A stretch of 64,000 nt of DNA, from assembly GCF_009827515.1 (NCBI RefSeq), contig NZ_WTYO01000008.1:1-64000 (forward strand). The letters are read 5' to 3'. Numbering within the stretch: position 1 is the stretch's first letter; each line of letters opens with the position of its first letter. The translations under genes and the position numbers were made by a program. Positions 9,191 through 17,546 of this stretch are shown here, one piece after another. Below the pieces are notes generated by a model. That model worked only from the letters and a program-made list of their open reading frames with translations. It had not been told where the DNA came from and searched no databases. This DNA is from Pelagerythrobacter marinus (GTDB lineage: Bacteria > Pseudomonadota > Alphaproteobacteria > Sphingomonadales > Sphingomonadaceae).

Positions 9191-9573
9191 GCGTCGTCGT
9201 CCCCATCCGCGATCATGCTTTTTTTAAGCAGGCGGTTCTCGATAGTGAGATCGGCCACGCATTCCTTCAGGTCGCGCGCCTCGCGGCGCAGGCCCTTCAC
9301 TTCGTCCGTCGTGGCGGCACGGGCGGTGTCGCCCGCCAAGCGACGCTTGCCGGCTTCCATGAACTCCTTCGACCAGGTGTAATACAGGCTCTGCGCGATA
9401 CCTTCCCGTCGGCACAGCTCGGCAATGCTGTCATCGCCGCGCAGGCCATCGAGCACGATCCGGATCTTGTCCTCGGCCGAGAAATGCCGGCGGGTCTGGC
9501 GCCGGATGTTCTTCACCACCTGTGCCGCAGGAGCCTTGGCTGGCGATTTTGCATTGGAGGATTTGGGCTTCAT
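9187..9573 (-). CDS. IS3-family transposase OrfA
   Basis: A 128-residue DNA-binding subunit of the second IS. A Lys/Ala-rich leader (residues 1-25) is followed by the transposase_8 helix-turn-helix (RRHFSAEDKIRIVLDGLRG and SIAELCRREGIAQSLYYTWSKEF) and a C-terminal coiled coil (GLRREARDLKECVADL, ENRLLKKS). Its stop overlaps the start of orfB by four bases, so the two would be translationally coupled. It is not related closely to the OrfA at 544-810, so two different IS3 subgroups have entered this region. Confidence 0.88.
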   Translation of the reverse strand: MKPKSSNAKSPAKAPAAQVVKNIRRQTRRHFSAEDKIRIVLDGLRGDDSIAELCRREGIAQSLYYTWSKEFMEAGKRRLAGDTARAATTDEVKGLRREARDLKECVADLTIENRLLKKSMIADGDDDA

Positions 9574-9639
9574 CTTCGTTCCTTCGTCACTACGACGAAG
9601 CCCAAATCCTCCTTAAATCACAACCTCAAATCTGTGCCA

Positions 9640-10506
9640 TTGGTGCTGACGGCGGACAGCGGGGATCGTATCTACGTCAATGGCACGCAAAACGCGGTGT
9701 TTGACGCTCGGACCGGTCAGTTACGCTTGCGGATCCTCAATGGATCGAACGCACGCTTCTACGATTTCTCGCTGTCCGGTGGTCAGACCATGGAGCTCAT
9801 CGCGAGCGATAGCGGCTTGCTGGATCGCCCGCATGCGGTCCGCTCGCTCAGGCTCGCACCGGGTGAGCGGGCGCAGATCCTCGTCGATCTTTCCGAAGGG
9901 CGCCCACTCAGCCTTGTGGCGACCAGTCCGGACAATTCGATGGGCATGATGGGAGGCGACGGCGGCGGTATGATGGGAGGCGGTATGGGCCGACGGCGCG
10001 ACGATGCCCGGATGGACGAGCCGTTCCGCGCCCTCGATATCAGGCCCGCCGGCTCCTCGCCGCGAAGGATTCTTCCGCCGCAGCTTGCCGCGCTCCCAGC
10101 ACTCAACCCTTCACTTGCAGTGCGAACCCGGCGGTTCGTGCTCGATATGGGAATGAGGGGCGGCGGGATGTCTATAAATGGTGCCAACATGGACATGAAT
10201 GTCATCAACCAGCGGGTGCCCGTCGACCAGTGGGAGATTTGGGAGATCGCCAATGCCTCGATGATGGCCCATCCCTTTCATATCCATAATGCGCAGTTTC
10301 GCGTGATCGATCGCGGCGGCCGCACGCCGCCGCCGCTGGAAACGGGATTCAAGGATACGGTCGTCGTCAATCCGCGCGAGCAGGTGCGCGTGCTCCTGCG
10401 CTTCGCGGAACATAACGATCCGGACCTGCCTTACATGTATCACTGCCACATTCTCGAACATGAGGACGCAGGCATGATGGGACAGTTCGTCGTGGTGAAG
10501 AGCTAG
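9640..10506 (+). pseudogene. Multicopper oxidase (CueO/CopA-like), 5' half missing
   Basis: Periplasmic copper oxidase fragment of about 289 codons. It holds the second and third cupredoxin domains: a domain-2 segment (LRLRILNGSNARFYDF, PGERAQILVDLS), a Met/Gly-rich insert near 9940-10000 (MGMMGGDGGG) like the copper-binding loop of CueO, and the C-terminal copper ligands HPFHIH and HCHILEHEDAGMM. The N-terminal domain with HWHG and HPH ligands and the export signal are absent because the frame runs back into the IS (an ATG at 9175 opens it artificially). The trinuclear centre would be incomplete, so the enzyme should be inactive. Confidence 0.85.
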
Positions 10507-10518
10507 AAAGGAGTTCGC

Positions 10519-10802
10519 ATGAGCAAGGAGGACAGCGTTATTAAGGGCACAGCGAACGATCCGGTCTGCGGTATGCGCGTTACGGTCGAGGGCGCCAAAC
10601 AGAGGCCCGCCACGAGGGCTCTGAGCATTATTTCTGTTCATCGCGCTGTCTCGACAAATTCGAGATTGATCCCGAGCTTTATCTCTCACGAGCGCATCTC
10701 GACGCGGTGGAGGACTTGCCGACCGGCATGATTTACACCTGCCCGATGCATCCCGAGATACGTTCAACGGAGGGCCATTCGGAGAGGTATTTTATTGAAT
10801 AG
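10519..10802 (+). pseudogene. Remnant of copper-transporting P-type ATPase N-terminus (YHS + HMBD)
   Basis: ATG 10519 follows a good ribosome site (AAAGGAG) 12 bases after the oxidase stop, so it was the next gene of a copper operon. The first frame gives a YHS start (NDPVCGMRVTV). Near 10605-10611 the frame shifts, and the adjacent frame continues HEGSEHYFCSSRCLDKFE, completing the YHS domain. It then gives MIYTCPMHPEIRS, the start of the heavy-metal-binding domain found ahead of CopA-type ATPases. It stops at 10802, before any membrane or ATPase domain. Both a frameshift and a large deletion have destroyed it. Confidence 0.75.
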
Positions 10803-11432
10803 CGCCCCGATCCACGAACAGCCATAGCAATCGATATCGACAATCTCTTCGATACGTCAAACCAACGGGAACGGTTGATGTTTTTTCCGAGCTGTGCCCG
10901 GATCAACCGCTAGAGAGTTTCGTGAGCGAAACCGCCATCTGAACTTCGGCATCACGTTGAAGCGCAGCTTCGGCAGCGCCAACACCCCCACCAAGCAGTG
11001 TACGCCTCGAGCTTCTAACTCCAAGACGGGTCTCCCTTAAGGGTGTCCGCTTTCGGGCGATTGCGATTAGTTCCCAAATGCCCGGATGGAGGGCGCGAAG
11101 CTGCTGTTGCGTGAAATGCAATTGGCGGCTGTGCCATTTTGAGCAGGTTGGATACAGCTACACCGGTCGTGTGGAAGCCTGTGGATAGGCCGATCAAATG
11201 GCAGAGATTGGGCCGGAAGCGGAAAGGCAGCTTTTATATCTTTGAGCGGATTATGCGGACAGCGACTGCTGACCGAATCGCAAGCCGGTGCATTAGAGAA
11301 TGGTCTGGAGAAACCCCTCTTGGCATAGACTTTTGCCGTCGTTGAAACGCCCCTGCAGGACAGTCAACACGGAGCCGAGAGCCACAAACTAAATCGGTTT
11401 GCTATTTAGCGCGCCTTTCCTACCATCCAGAG
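10803..11432. other. 630-bp stretch without recognisable gene
   Basis: The only open frames are short and show no convincing start or family motif (for example 11139-11345 on the plus strand, 68 codons, and 10903-11121 on the minus strand, 72 codons). Base composition is lower in GC than in the core genes and resembles decayed accessory DNA. It separates the dead copper genes from the hydrolase operon and presumably contains the promoter for 11433. Confidence 0.5.
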
Positions 11433-12338
11433 ATGGCGAGAGAAACCTTTACGATTGAGGGCGCAGGCGCGATTTCTCTTACAGCCGAGGCTGAGGGGGA
11501 TGCCTACGCCATACCCGTCCTTCTTGCGCACGGCGGCGGGCAGACACGGCGCGCGTGGAGAAGGGTGGTCAGCGAGCTGGCTCAAGCCGGCTTTCGCGCA
11601 ATCGCCTTCGACATGCGCGGTCACGGAGACAGCGATTGGTCGCCATGCGGAGCTTATGAAATGCGCGACTTCGCGGCGGATCTGGTCGCTGCAGCGTCGC
11701 GCCTGGACCAGAAGCCAGCGCTGGTCGGCGCTTCACTGGGCGGGCTCGCCGGACTGATTGCCGAAGGGGAGCTTGCTCCAGGTAGCTTTGCTTCGCTCAC
11801 ATTGGTCGACATTGCCCCGCTTATGGAACCCAGCGGTGTGATGCGCGTGGTTGGTTTCATGGAAGAGCATGTCGATAGCGGCTTCGCCTCACCAGAGGAG
11901 GCGGCCGACGTGATCGCTCGCTACATGCCGCATCGTCCCAGGCGGGGCGCGAGCGATGGTCTGAAAAGCTATCTGCGGCAGAAGCCGGATGGGCGCTTCT
12001 ATTGGCACTGGGACCCTGTGTTTATCCGTAATATAATGTCAGCCAGACAAGGCGACCCAGACAGCCAAGAACGTCAATCGGCAATGCTGAGCCAAGCTGC
12101 GGCGAATCTCACGCTTCCGCTTCACCTCATCCGAGGCGGCTCTAGCGACCTTGTTTCCGAAGAGGCCGTTTTGCATCTGCGACAACTCGCCCCCCATGCA
12201 GAATACACCGATATTGCCGATGCCACGCACATGGTCGTGGGCGATGCGAACGATGCCTTTTCCGCCGCTATCGTCGATTTCCTAGGGCGCTATCACTCAT
12301 CCGATACGGCTCAGCCACAGGGGACGAGGGAGCTATGA
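11433..12338 (+). CDS. Alpha/beta hydrolase
   Basis: A 301-residue cytoplasmic alpha/beta-hydrolase fold enzyme. The nucleophile elbow is GASLGG (Ser about residue 100). The oxyanion region is LLAHGGGQTRRAW, and the strand with FDMRGHGDSDW is typical of esterase/lyase-type family members. The acid lies in the LIRGGSSD segment and the catalytic His in ATHMVVGD near the C-terminus. The substrate cannot be read from sequence. Its stop overlaps the start of the downstream thioesterase (ATGA at 12335-12338), so the two form an operon and may act on the same acyl or ester compound. There is no signal peptide. Confidence 0.85.
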   Translation: MARETFTIEGAGAISLTAEAEGDAYAIPVLLAHGGGQTRRAWRRVVSELAQAGFRAIAFDMRGHGDSDWSPCGAYEMRDFAADLVAAASRLDQKPALVGASLGGLAGLIAEGELAPGSFASLTLVDIAPLMEPSGVMRVVGFMEEHVDSGFASPEEAADVIARYMPHRPRRGASDGLKSYLRQKPDGRFYWHWDPVFIRNIMSARQGDPDSQERQSAMLSQAAANLTLPLHLIRGGSSDLVSEEAVLHLRQLAPHAEYTDIADATHMVVGDANDAFSAAIVDFLGRYHSSDTAQPQGTREL

Positions 12339-12829
12339 TCGATCGAGAGCGCTTGCAGGAAATGCTGAATATCGCGCCGTTTCACCGATGGCTTGGGCTG
12401 GAGATTGCAACATGCTCCGACCAGTCAATCTCGATCACCATGCCATGGCGCGAAGAGATCGTGTCGAACCCTATGATTGGGTCGGCGCATGGAGGGGTCC
12501 TGGCTTCACTGGTCGACCTCACCGGGCTTTATACTCTGCTTGCCGGGGGCGTCGCGGCGAGAGCGACGGCCGATCTGCATGTCGATTACCACCGTCCTGC
12601 AACCTCAGGACCTCTCACTGCTCACGGACAGATCGTGAAGATCGGGCGACAGATTTCGGTGGCGGAAACCCGGGTTCTCGAGCCCGACGGCAAGTTGGTC
12701 GCCAGCGGCAGGGGCGCTTACTTCTCGTCAACCGGATCAATTGATCAGCGCCGCGGGACTATTGATCTCGAACAGGCTCTTGCCACCCAAGGCCCAGCGA
12801 CTTCTGCAGCGCAATCCACGACAGCGTAA
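12335..12829 (+). CDS. PaaI-family hotdog thioesterase
   Basis: A 164-residue single hotdog-fold enzyme of the PaaI/YdiI type that hydrolyses acyl-CoA thioesters. The diagnostic segment is GSAHGGVLASLVDLTGLYTL, in which HGG lines the active site and Asp ends the helix. Later comes DLHVDYHRPA, the conserved strand. It is translationally coupled to the hydrolase through ATGA. The last 70 bases overlap the 3' end of the convergent outer-membrane-factor gene. Substrate unknown; phenylacetyl- or benzoyl-type CoA esters are usual for the family. Confidence 0.85.
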   Translation: MIDRERLQEMLNIAPFHRWLGLEIATCSDQSISITMPWREEIVSNPMIGSAHGGVLASLVDLTGLYTLLAGGVAARATADLHVDYHRPATSGPLTAHGQIVKIGRQISVAETRVLEPDGKLVASGRGAYFSSTGSIDQRRGTIDLEQALATQGPATSAAQSTTA

Positions 12830-14219
12830 GGGCGCCTCTTGCCCGGACGAGGTCTCCTGAGGCCTGCTGCTGTTCTCGCAGGGCCCGGTTGAGGTCAGCC
12901 TTCGAGATCGCTCCTGCGGCAAAACGTTGGCGGTTCAGGTCTGCCGCGACGTCAGCCTGCTTCTTGATTTGCATACTGGCAGCGAGCGCAACACGCTGCT
13001 GGCCGAAGCGAGCCAAGGCACGTTCGGCGTCTTGCAGTGCCAGAAGCACCGTCTGCTGGTAATTGGCGACTGCTTCGTTGCGCGCTGCCCCGGCTTGGTC
13101 GATCGCAGCGTCTACCCTGCCGAAATCCAGAAAATTCCACTGGAGGCGCGGAATCGCGAGTGCGGAGAAATCGCCGACATCGACAACGTCGTCCAACGAG
13201 GATCCGCCGAGGCCCAGGATCCCTGTGAAGGACAATTTCGGGAACCGCGCCGCCTCGGCCACCCCGATCCGCGCCGTCGACGCGGCAAGAGACCGTTCGG
13301 CCGCCCTTATGTCAGGCCGACGCGCCACCAGGCTTGCCGGATCGCCGATCGCGACCTGCTCTGGCGGCATGGGAATGGAATGCGCAGTCGTGAGCGCTGC
13401 ATCAACTGATCCCGGCACCTGTCCGGTCAGTATAGCGAGTGCATCAGACAGGACTGCGATATCCGCTTCAGCTTCGGCAAGTTGTGACTTGAGCATCTGC
13501 AGTTCGGCATTCGCGGTGCCTACCGGGAAAAGCGGCAATGCACCGCGCTGATAGCGTTGGTATGTCAGCGCCAGGATCTCTTCCTGCAACGAAATCTGCG
13601 CCTCAAATTGTTCTGCGCGGAATTGGGCCTCCCGCAAATTGACGTAGGTGCTGGCCACTTGGGCAGTCAACTGGACCTTTGCGTCCTCTGCATTGGCCAC
13701 CGTTGCAGCAGCTTGGGCATTGCTGGCTTCAATGCGCCTGCGCGAGCCACCGGCGAACTCCAGCTCCCAGTTGGCGTTAAGGCCCACATTGAAAAAGCTG
13801 AGCGAGTCATCGGTTTCTGCGTCGGAATTGGTTTGCTCTGACGGGGGGGGCGCCCCGCCTTGAATGTCGAGACCAGGAAGCCGGCCCTGCACGGTGGTGG
13901 CCTGTGCCCCAAGCGATGGCATTCGACCCGCACGGTCTTGCCTGATGGATGCCCGTGCCTGGGCAATGCGCGCCTGCGCTGCGGCGAGCGAAGGGTTGCC
14001 GGACAGCGCAGCCTCCACCAGCCGCGTCAACTCGGGATCGCCGAGCAGCAGCCACCATTGAGCGACAACCGGATCAGATGCGCTCACATCACTGCCAGCG
14101 CGCACAAAGCGAGTGCCCGTGTCTGCTGACACAACTTCCGGGGGGCCTGCATAATCGGGCCCTGCCGTGCATCCAGCTAGCAAGGCGATAGTGATAATCG
14201 GAGGTAGCAAGTGGCGCAT
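12759..14219 (-). CDS. Efflux outer-membrane lipoprotein, NodT/OprM family
   Basis: TolC-like channel that completes the MFS pump encoded just upstream on the same strand. Start ATG 14219 gives a lipoprotein signal (MRHLLPPIITIALLAGC) with the acylated Cys in LAGCTAGPDY, the NodT family hallmark. Two OEP domains follow, with the conserved WWLLLGDPELTRLVEAAL near residue 55, ASTYVNLREAQ, and LVARRPDIRAAERSLAAS. Length 486 is standard. It lies 10 bases after emrB in the order emrA-emrB-nodT, so all three should be cotranscribed. Its 3' end overlaps the thioesterase gene tail-to-tail. Confidence 0.92.
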   Translation of the reverse strand: MRHLLPPIITIALLAGCTAGPDYAGPPEVVSADTGTRFVRAGSDVSASDPVVAQWWLLLGDPELTRLVEAALSGNPSLAAAQARIAQARASIRQDRAGRMPSLGAQATTVQGRLPGLDIQGGAPPPSEQTNSDAETDDSLSFFNVGLNANWELEFAGGSRRRIEASNAQAAATVANAEDAKVQLTAQVASTYVNLREAQFRAEQFEAQISLQEEILALTYQRYQRGALPLFPVGTANAELQMLKSQLAEAEADIAVLSDALAILTGQVPGSVDAALTTAHSIPMPPEQVAIGDPASLVARRPDIRAAERSLAASTARIGVAEAARFPKLSFTGILGLGGSSLDDVVDVGDFSALAIPRLQWNFLDFGRVDAAIDQAGAARNEAVANYQQTVLLALQDAERALARFGQQRVALAASMQIKKQADVAADLNRQRFAAGAISKADLNRALREQQQASGDLVRARGALTLSWIALQKSLGLGWQEPVRDQ

Positions 14220-14229
14220 CGTGTAGGGC

Positions 14230-15801
14230 TCAGTGCATCGAAAGGGAGACATTTTTTGGAAGCGGCCTCAGGAAGAGGACCAGCGGAACCGTCGCGAGGG
14301 TCAGAATCCCCATAACCAGGAACACATCATTGTAGGTCATTATGAACGCCTCGCGTTGGAGGGTGCGGCTCAGGACGGCCATCGCCCCCTCCATGCCGCC
14401 GAAGTTTCGCGCCAGCCCGTCGAGATAGTCCTGTAGCGAAACGCTGTTCGCATTCAGGGTCTCTTCCATCCGCCGGCTATGATGCCAGATCCGCTGGTCC
14501 TGGAACGATGCCAGTGCCGAAAGAGCGAAAGAGCCACCGAGATTGCGGGCCGCGTTGAAAATGCCCGAGGCATCGCCCGCGTCTTCCTTGGCCACCGACG
14601 CAACCGTTGCCTGATTCAGGAACATCATCGCAAGTATCATTCCGGCCCCGCGGATAAGCTGACTTTCAGTGAAGACAGCGCCGCCGGATTCGGCGGTCAG
14701 ACTCGTGCTGACAAAGCAGCTGATCGCCATCAGCAGCATTCCGGTGCCGACGGCAATGCGGATGTCCACCTTGCGGATCATCAGGGGCAGAACCGGCATC
14801 AGGAGAAAGGCCGGGACACCCATCCAGAAGATGACCAGTCCCGTCTGAAAAGCATTATAGTCAGAGATGATCGCGAGGAACTGGGGGATAACGTAGGTTG
14901 AACCATACATCACCATGCCCAGGGCGAGCGCCATGATCGCGACGCTGGCGAACTGTCGATTGAACAGGAGCCGAAGTTTCAAGACCGGCTTGCGTGCTTT
15001 CACTTGTCCGTAAATCAAACAGGCAAAGCCGATAATGGTCACCATCGTTAGCAAGCGAATGAGAGAGGATTCAAACCATTCCTCGCGGTGGCCCTCCTCA
15101 AGGACGACCGTAAGTCCGCCCAGCCCCAAGATAAGCCCGACAATGCCCGCCCAATCGGCGTCCGTGAGATATTCCCACTTGGGCTTCTCGTGAGGCAGCC
15201 CGATAAACAGCAAGAGCAGCAGGATTGCGCAGACTGGCACATTGACGAAAAAGGCATAGTGCCAGCTCAGGTTCTCGGTCAGCCAGCCGCCGATCAATGG
15301 CCCCATCACGGGGCCAAGAACCACAGTCATGCCGAACAGGGCCATTCCGATTGGCTGTTGGTGCGGCGGCAATCGTTTAGCCACAATAGTCATTGCGGTC
15401 GGAATGAGGACTCCGCCCATGAAGCCCTGGCCCGTTCGGCCAATGATCATGGTCGTAAGGTCGGTGGCTACACCGCATAGCACCGAAAATGCGGTGAACG
15501 CGCTGACCGCGATGATGAGGAGGGTTCGCAGACCGAACAGCCGTTCCAGCCAAGCGCTCAGCGGAATGACGACGATTTCAGCAACGAGAAATGACGTAGC
15601 AATCCAGGTGCCTTCGGCGCCTGTGGCACCGATCTCGCCCTGAATGACGGGGAGTGCGGAATTGACGATTGATATGTCCAGCGTCGCGAGCATGGCGCCG
15701 AGCGCGCCCGCGGCCACAGCGACCCAGGCAGTCACGTCTGCGTTCTTTCGGCTCCCGGCCGGCCCGATCGAAGTGTCCTGCGCTGCCAGTATCTCGGTCA
15801 T
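14230..15801 (-). CDS. emrB: DHA2-family MFS multidrug efflux permease (EmrB-like)
   Basis: Fourteen-helix inner-membrane drug/proton antiporter of 523 residues. Features of the DHA2 (EmrB/QacA) family are visible: motif D1-like LDISIVNSALPVIQGEIG in the first helix, motif A-like IGRTGQGFMGGVLIPTAM, and antiporter motif C as GPVMGPLIGGWLTENLSWHYAFFVN. It exports hydrophobic toxic compounds, and with EmrA and the outer-membrane factor would span the whole envelope. Its start overlaps the emrA stop by four bases. Divergent marR nearby suggests substrate-inducible control. Confidence 0.93.
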   Translation of the reverse strand: MTEILAAQDTSIGPAGSRKNADVTAWVAVAAGALGAMLATLDISIVNSALPVIQGEIGATGAEGTWIATSFLVAEIVVIPLSAWLERLFGLRTLLIIAVSAFTAFSVLCGVATDLTTMIIGRTGQGFMGGVLIPTAMTIVAKRLPPHQQPIGMALFGMTVVLGPVMGPLIGGWLTENLSWHYAFFVNVPVCAILLLLLFIGLPHEKPKWEYLTDADWAGIVGLILGLGGLTVVLEEGHREEWFESSLIRLLTMVTIIGFACLIYGQVKARKPVLKLRLLFNRQFASVAIMALALGMVMYGSTYVIPQFLAIISDYNAFQTGLVIFWMGVPAFLLMPVLPLMIRKVDIRIAVGTGMLLMAISCFVSTSLTAESGGAVFTESQLIRGAGMILAMMFLNQATVASVAKEDAGDASGIFNAARNLGGSFALSALASFQDQRIWHHSRRMEETLNANSVSLQDYLDGLARNFGGMEGAMAVLSRTLQREAFIMTYNDVFLVMGILTLATVPLVLFLRPLPKNVSLSMH

Positions 15802-16925
15802 TGAGTCCGACTCGAGATCTCTTCCAATTCGCCGGCAGCATTCCGGGTGTCGACCGTAGCCACTACCGACATGCCGGGAACGAGCAGACGCCGCACTTCA
15901 GGGGGAGCATCGATAGCGATGCGGACGGGTATCCGTTGAACGATCTTGGTAAAGTTGCCGGTGGCATTTTCGGGGGGGAGGATGGAAAATTCCGCGCCCG
16001 TTCCCGGCGATATGCTGACCACTCGTCCCGCGATCTCAAGGCCTGGCAGGGCGTCAACTTCGAGCCTGACGCTCTGGCCGGCCCGGATGAGGCCGACCTG
16101 CGTTTCTTTGAAGTTCGCGGTCACGTAGATCGCGTTCACCGGAACCACCGTCATCAAACGTTGACCCGGTTGCACGAACTGGCCCACCCTCACCGAGAGA
16201 TCGCCGACGCGGCCGGCCTTGCTGGCGCGCAGCAAGGTCGATTCAACCGTAAGGTCGGCTGTTTCCAGCTGAGCGCGGGCAGCGTCCGCCTGCGCCTGGG
16301 TCTGGCTGATCTGCTCGAACAGGGTCCCCCGGCGAGCGGTCGCGGCAGCCACCGCCGCCTGCGCAGCGGCGAGTTCGGCCCGCGCCTGCCGCGCCTGCGC
16401 CTCATACTGGTCTAGCTTTTCCCGCGGTTCGGCTCCTGTCGCGGCAAGGGGCCGATATCGCGCCACCTGGTCGTTCGCGAGGTCCAGTGCTGCGCGCGCG
16501 GCGGCGAGTTGGGCCCGCGCCTGGCGAATGGCTGCATCCTGTTCGGCTACCTGAGAACGGATTGTGTCGGCACCGGCCAGGGTCGCAGCGATCTGCGCGC
16601 GCGCCTGTTGCGCTTGCGCCTGATAATCCCGCAAATCCAGTTGTACGAGGGCTCCGCCGCGAGCAACCTGCTCGTTCTCCCCCACGAAGACCTCTTCGAC
16701 GTATCCCGCTACCTTGGAAGAGATAACGACGCTGTCGGCAGCGACATAGGCGTTATCGGTCGACTGCATGTACTGTCCGTAGGTTACGTGCCGGTAGTAC
16801 CACCAGATCCCGCCAAGCAGCACGGCAAGACCAACGATGATTAGCACGATGCGCAAGCCACGACGCGATTGCGGTTTCGTTGGGGTTGTGCCCTCCTGCT
16901 CCGGTTGGTTGGAGTTATCGGTCAT
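15798..16925 (-). CDS. emrA: EmrA-like HlyD-family membrane fusion protein
   Basis: Periplasmic adaptor of an MFS tripartite pump, 375 residues. A cytoplasmic Pro/Arg-rich leader is followed by one anchor helix (about 24-43, GLRIVLIIVGLAVLLGGIWW). The biotinyl-lipoyl half motif is TDNAYVAADSVVISSKVAGYV, characteristic of EmrA. A long Ala/Gln-rich coiled coil follows (about 90-225), then the second lipoyl half and beta-barrel (VNAIYVTANFKETQV). First gene of emrA-emrB-nodT, divergent from marR across a 125-bp intergenic region that must hold both promoters. Confidence 0.92.
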   Translation of the reverse strand: MTDNSNQPEQEGTTPTKPQSRRGLRIVLIIVGLAVLLGGIWWYYRHVTYGQYMQSTDNAYVAADSVVISSKVAGYVEEVFVGENEQVARGGALVQLDLRDYQAQAQQARAQIAATLAGADTIRSQVAEQDAAIRQARAQLAAARAALDLANDQVARYRPLAATGAEPREKLDQYEAQARQARAELAAAQAAVAAATARRGTLFEQISQTQAQADAARAQLETADLTVESTLLRASKAGRVGDLSVRVGQFVQPGQRLMTVVPVNAIYVTANFKETQVGLIRAGQSVRLEVDALPGLEIAGRVVSISPGTGAEFSILPPENATGNFTKIVQRIPVRIAIDAPPEVRRLLVPGMSVVATVDTRNAAGELEEISSRTQ

Positions 16926-17050
16926 CTGACTCTTTCGGCAGCCTCAGTAAAAGGTGAACGCGTCTCGCGCCCTATGAGCCGTGAGTCAAATAGTAAAGGC
17001 ATTTAGCAGTTTGCATTTGGGCATCCGAGGCTATCCGACTACACAGCGCT
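16926..17050. promoter_or_regulatory. Divergent emrA/marR intergenic region
   Basis: A 125-bp gap between two divergent start codons, notably AT-richer than its surroundings (for example the stretch near 16986-17020 with AAATAGTAAAGG and CATTTAGCAG). The arrangement is the usual place for a MarR-family operator controlling both directions. No perfect palindrome of 8 bp or more was found, so the operator itself is inferred from layout. Confidence 0.45.
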
Positions 17051-17542
17051 ATGGATGAAAAACCAGATACCATGTCACGGTCTCAGCGTCGGCAGAAGGT
17101 CATCACCGATAATGACCGCATTCTCTATCTTATGGACGAGATCAGTCGCGGCGCGCGCAGAGTGTACGATGCGAGGGTCGCCAGGATCGGTCTCAATCAG
17201 ACACAGTGGAGGATCATCGGACAACTTCTTCGCGATCCTGCCCTTACGCAGGCTGAAATCGCCAAGAAACTGGAACTGGAATCGGCGACCATCGGCCAGG
17301 CGGTTGCAGGTCTTTGCGCACGCGGGCTGATGAAAAGGCTTCGAGCTGAGACGGATCGGCGAGCGTGGCAGCTCATCCTCACGGAGCAGCTTGACGATCT
17401 GCTGCCCGAACTGAGAGGCTCCGCGGATAGGCTTCATGATCTGCTTTGGCGCGACATTGCCGCCGACGAGAAGCGAACGCTGCAGCAGATTCTTGAAAGG
17501 GTATCGGAAAATCTGGACCAACACCGTGCCGAGGCTGAATAA
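17051..17542 (+). CDS. MarR-family transcriptional regulator
   Basis: A 163-residue winged-helix repressor. The helix-turn-helix is LTQAEIAKKLELESATIGQAVAGL and the wing is LMKRLRAETDRRAWQLILTEQ, containing the conserved DRR that contacts the minor groove. Flanking helices form the dimer interface. It is divergent from emrAB-nodT, so it most likely represses that pump and is released by a small phenolic or similar ligand. It is followed after 4 bases by the AarF-like kinase gene, so the two are probably cotranscribed. Confidence 0.9.
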   Translation: MDEKPDTMSRSQRRQKVITDNDRILYLMDEISRGARRVYDARVARIGLNQTQWRIIGQLLRDPALTQAEIAKKLELESATIGQAVAGLCARGLMKRLRAETDRRAWQLILTEQLDDLLPELRGSADRLHDLLWRDIAADEKRTLQQILERVSENLDQHRAEAE

Positions 17543-17546
17543 AATC

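Larger units (their letters stand above)
8156..9639 (-). mobile_element. IS3-family insertion sequence with frameshifted transposase
   Basis: About 1484 bp, containing orfA (9187-9573) and a broken orfB (8211-9190), both on the minus strand. The ends are imperfect inverted repeats starting TGGCGCAGAT at 8156 and, on the complement, TGGCACAGAT ending at 9639. Similarity continues inward to GGGCCTCGT versus GGGCTTCGT. No clear target duplication is visible (ACATT on the left, TTGGT on the right). The two flanks belong to different genes, which suggests a deletion adjacent to the element rather than a simple insertion. Confidence 0.85.

Noticed and set aside
9175-10506. A single 443-codon multicopper oxidase starting at ATG 9175
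   Set aside because: The first 155 codons are antisense to the IS orfA; oxidase similarity begins only after the IS end at 9639.
10903-11345. Small genes in the 10.8-11.4 kb gap
   Set aside because: Frames of 60-72 codons overlap on both strands, lack good ribosome sites and match no family I recognise.
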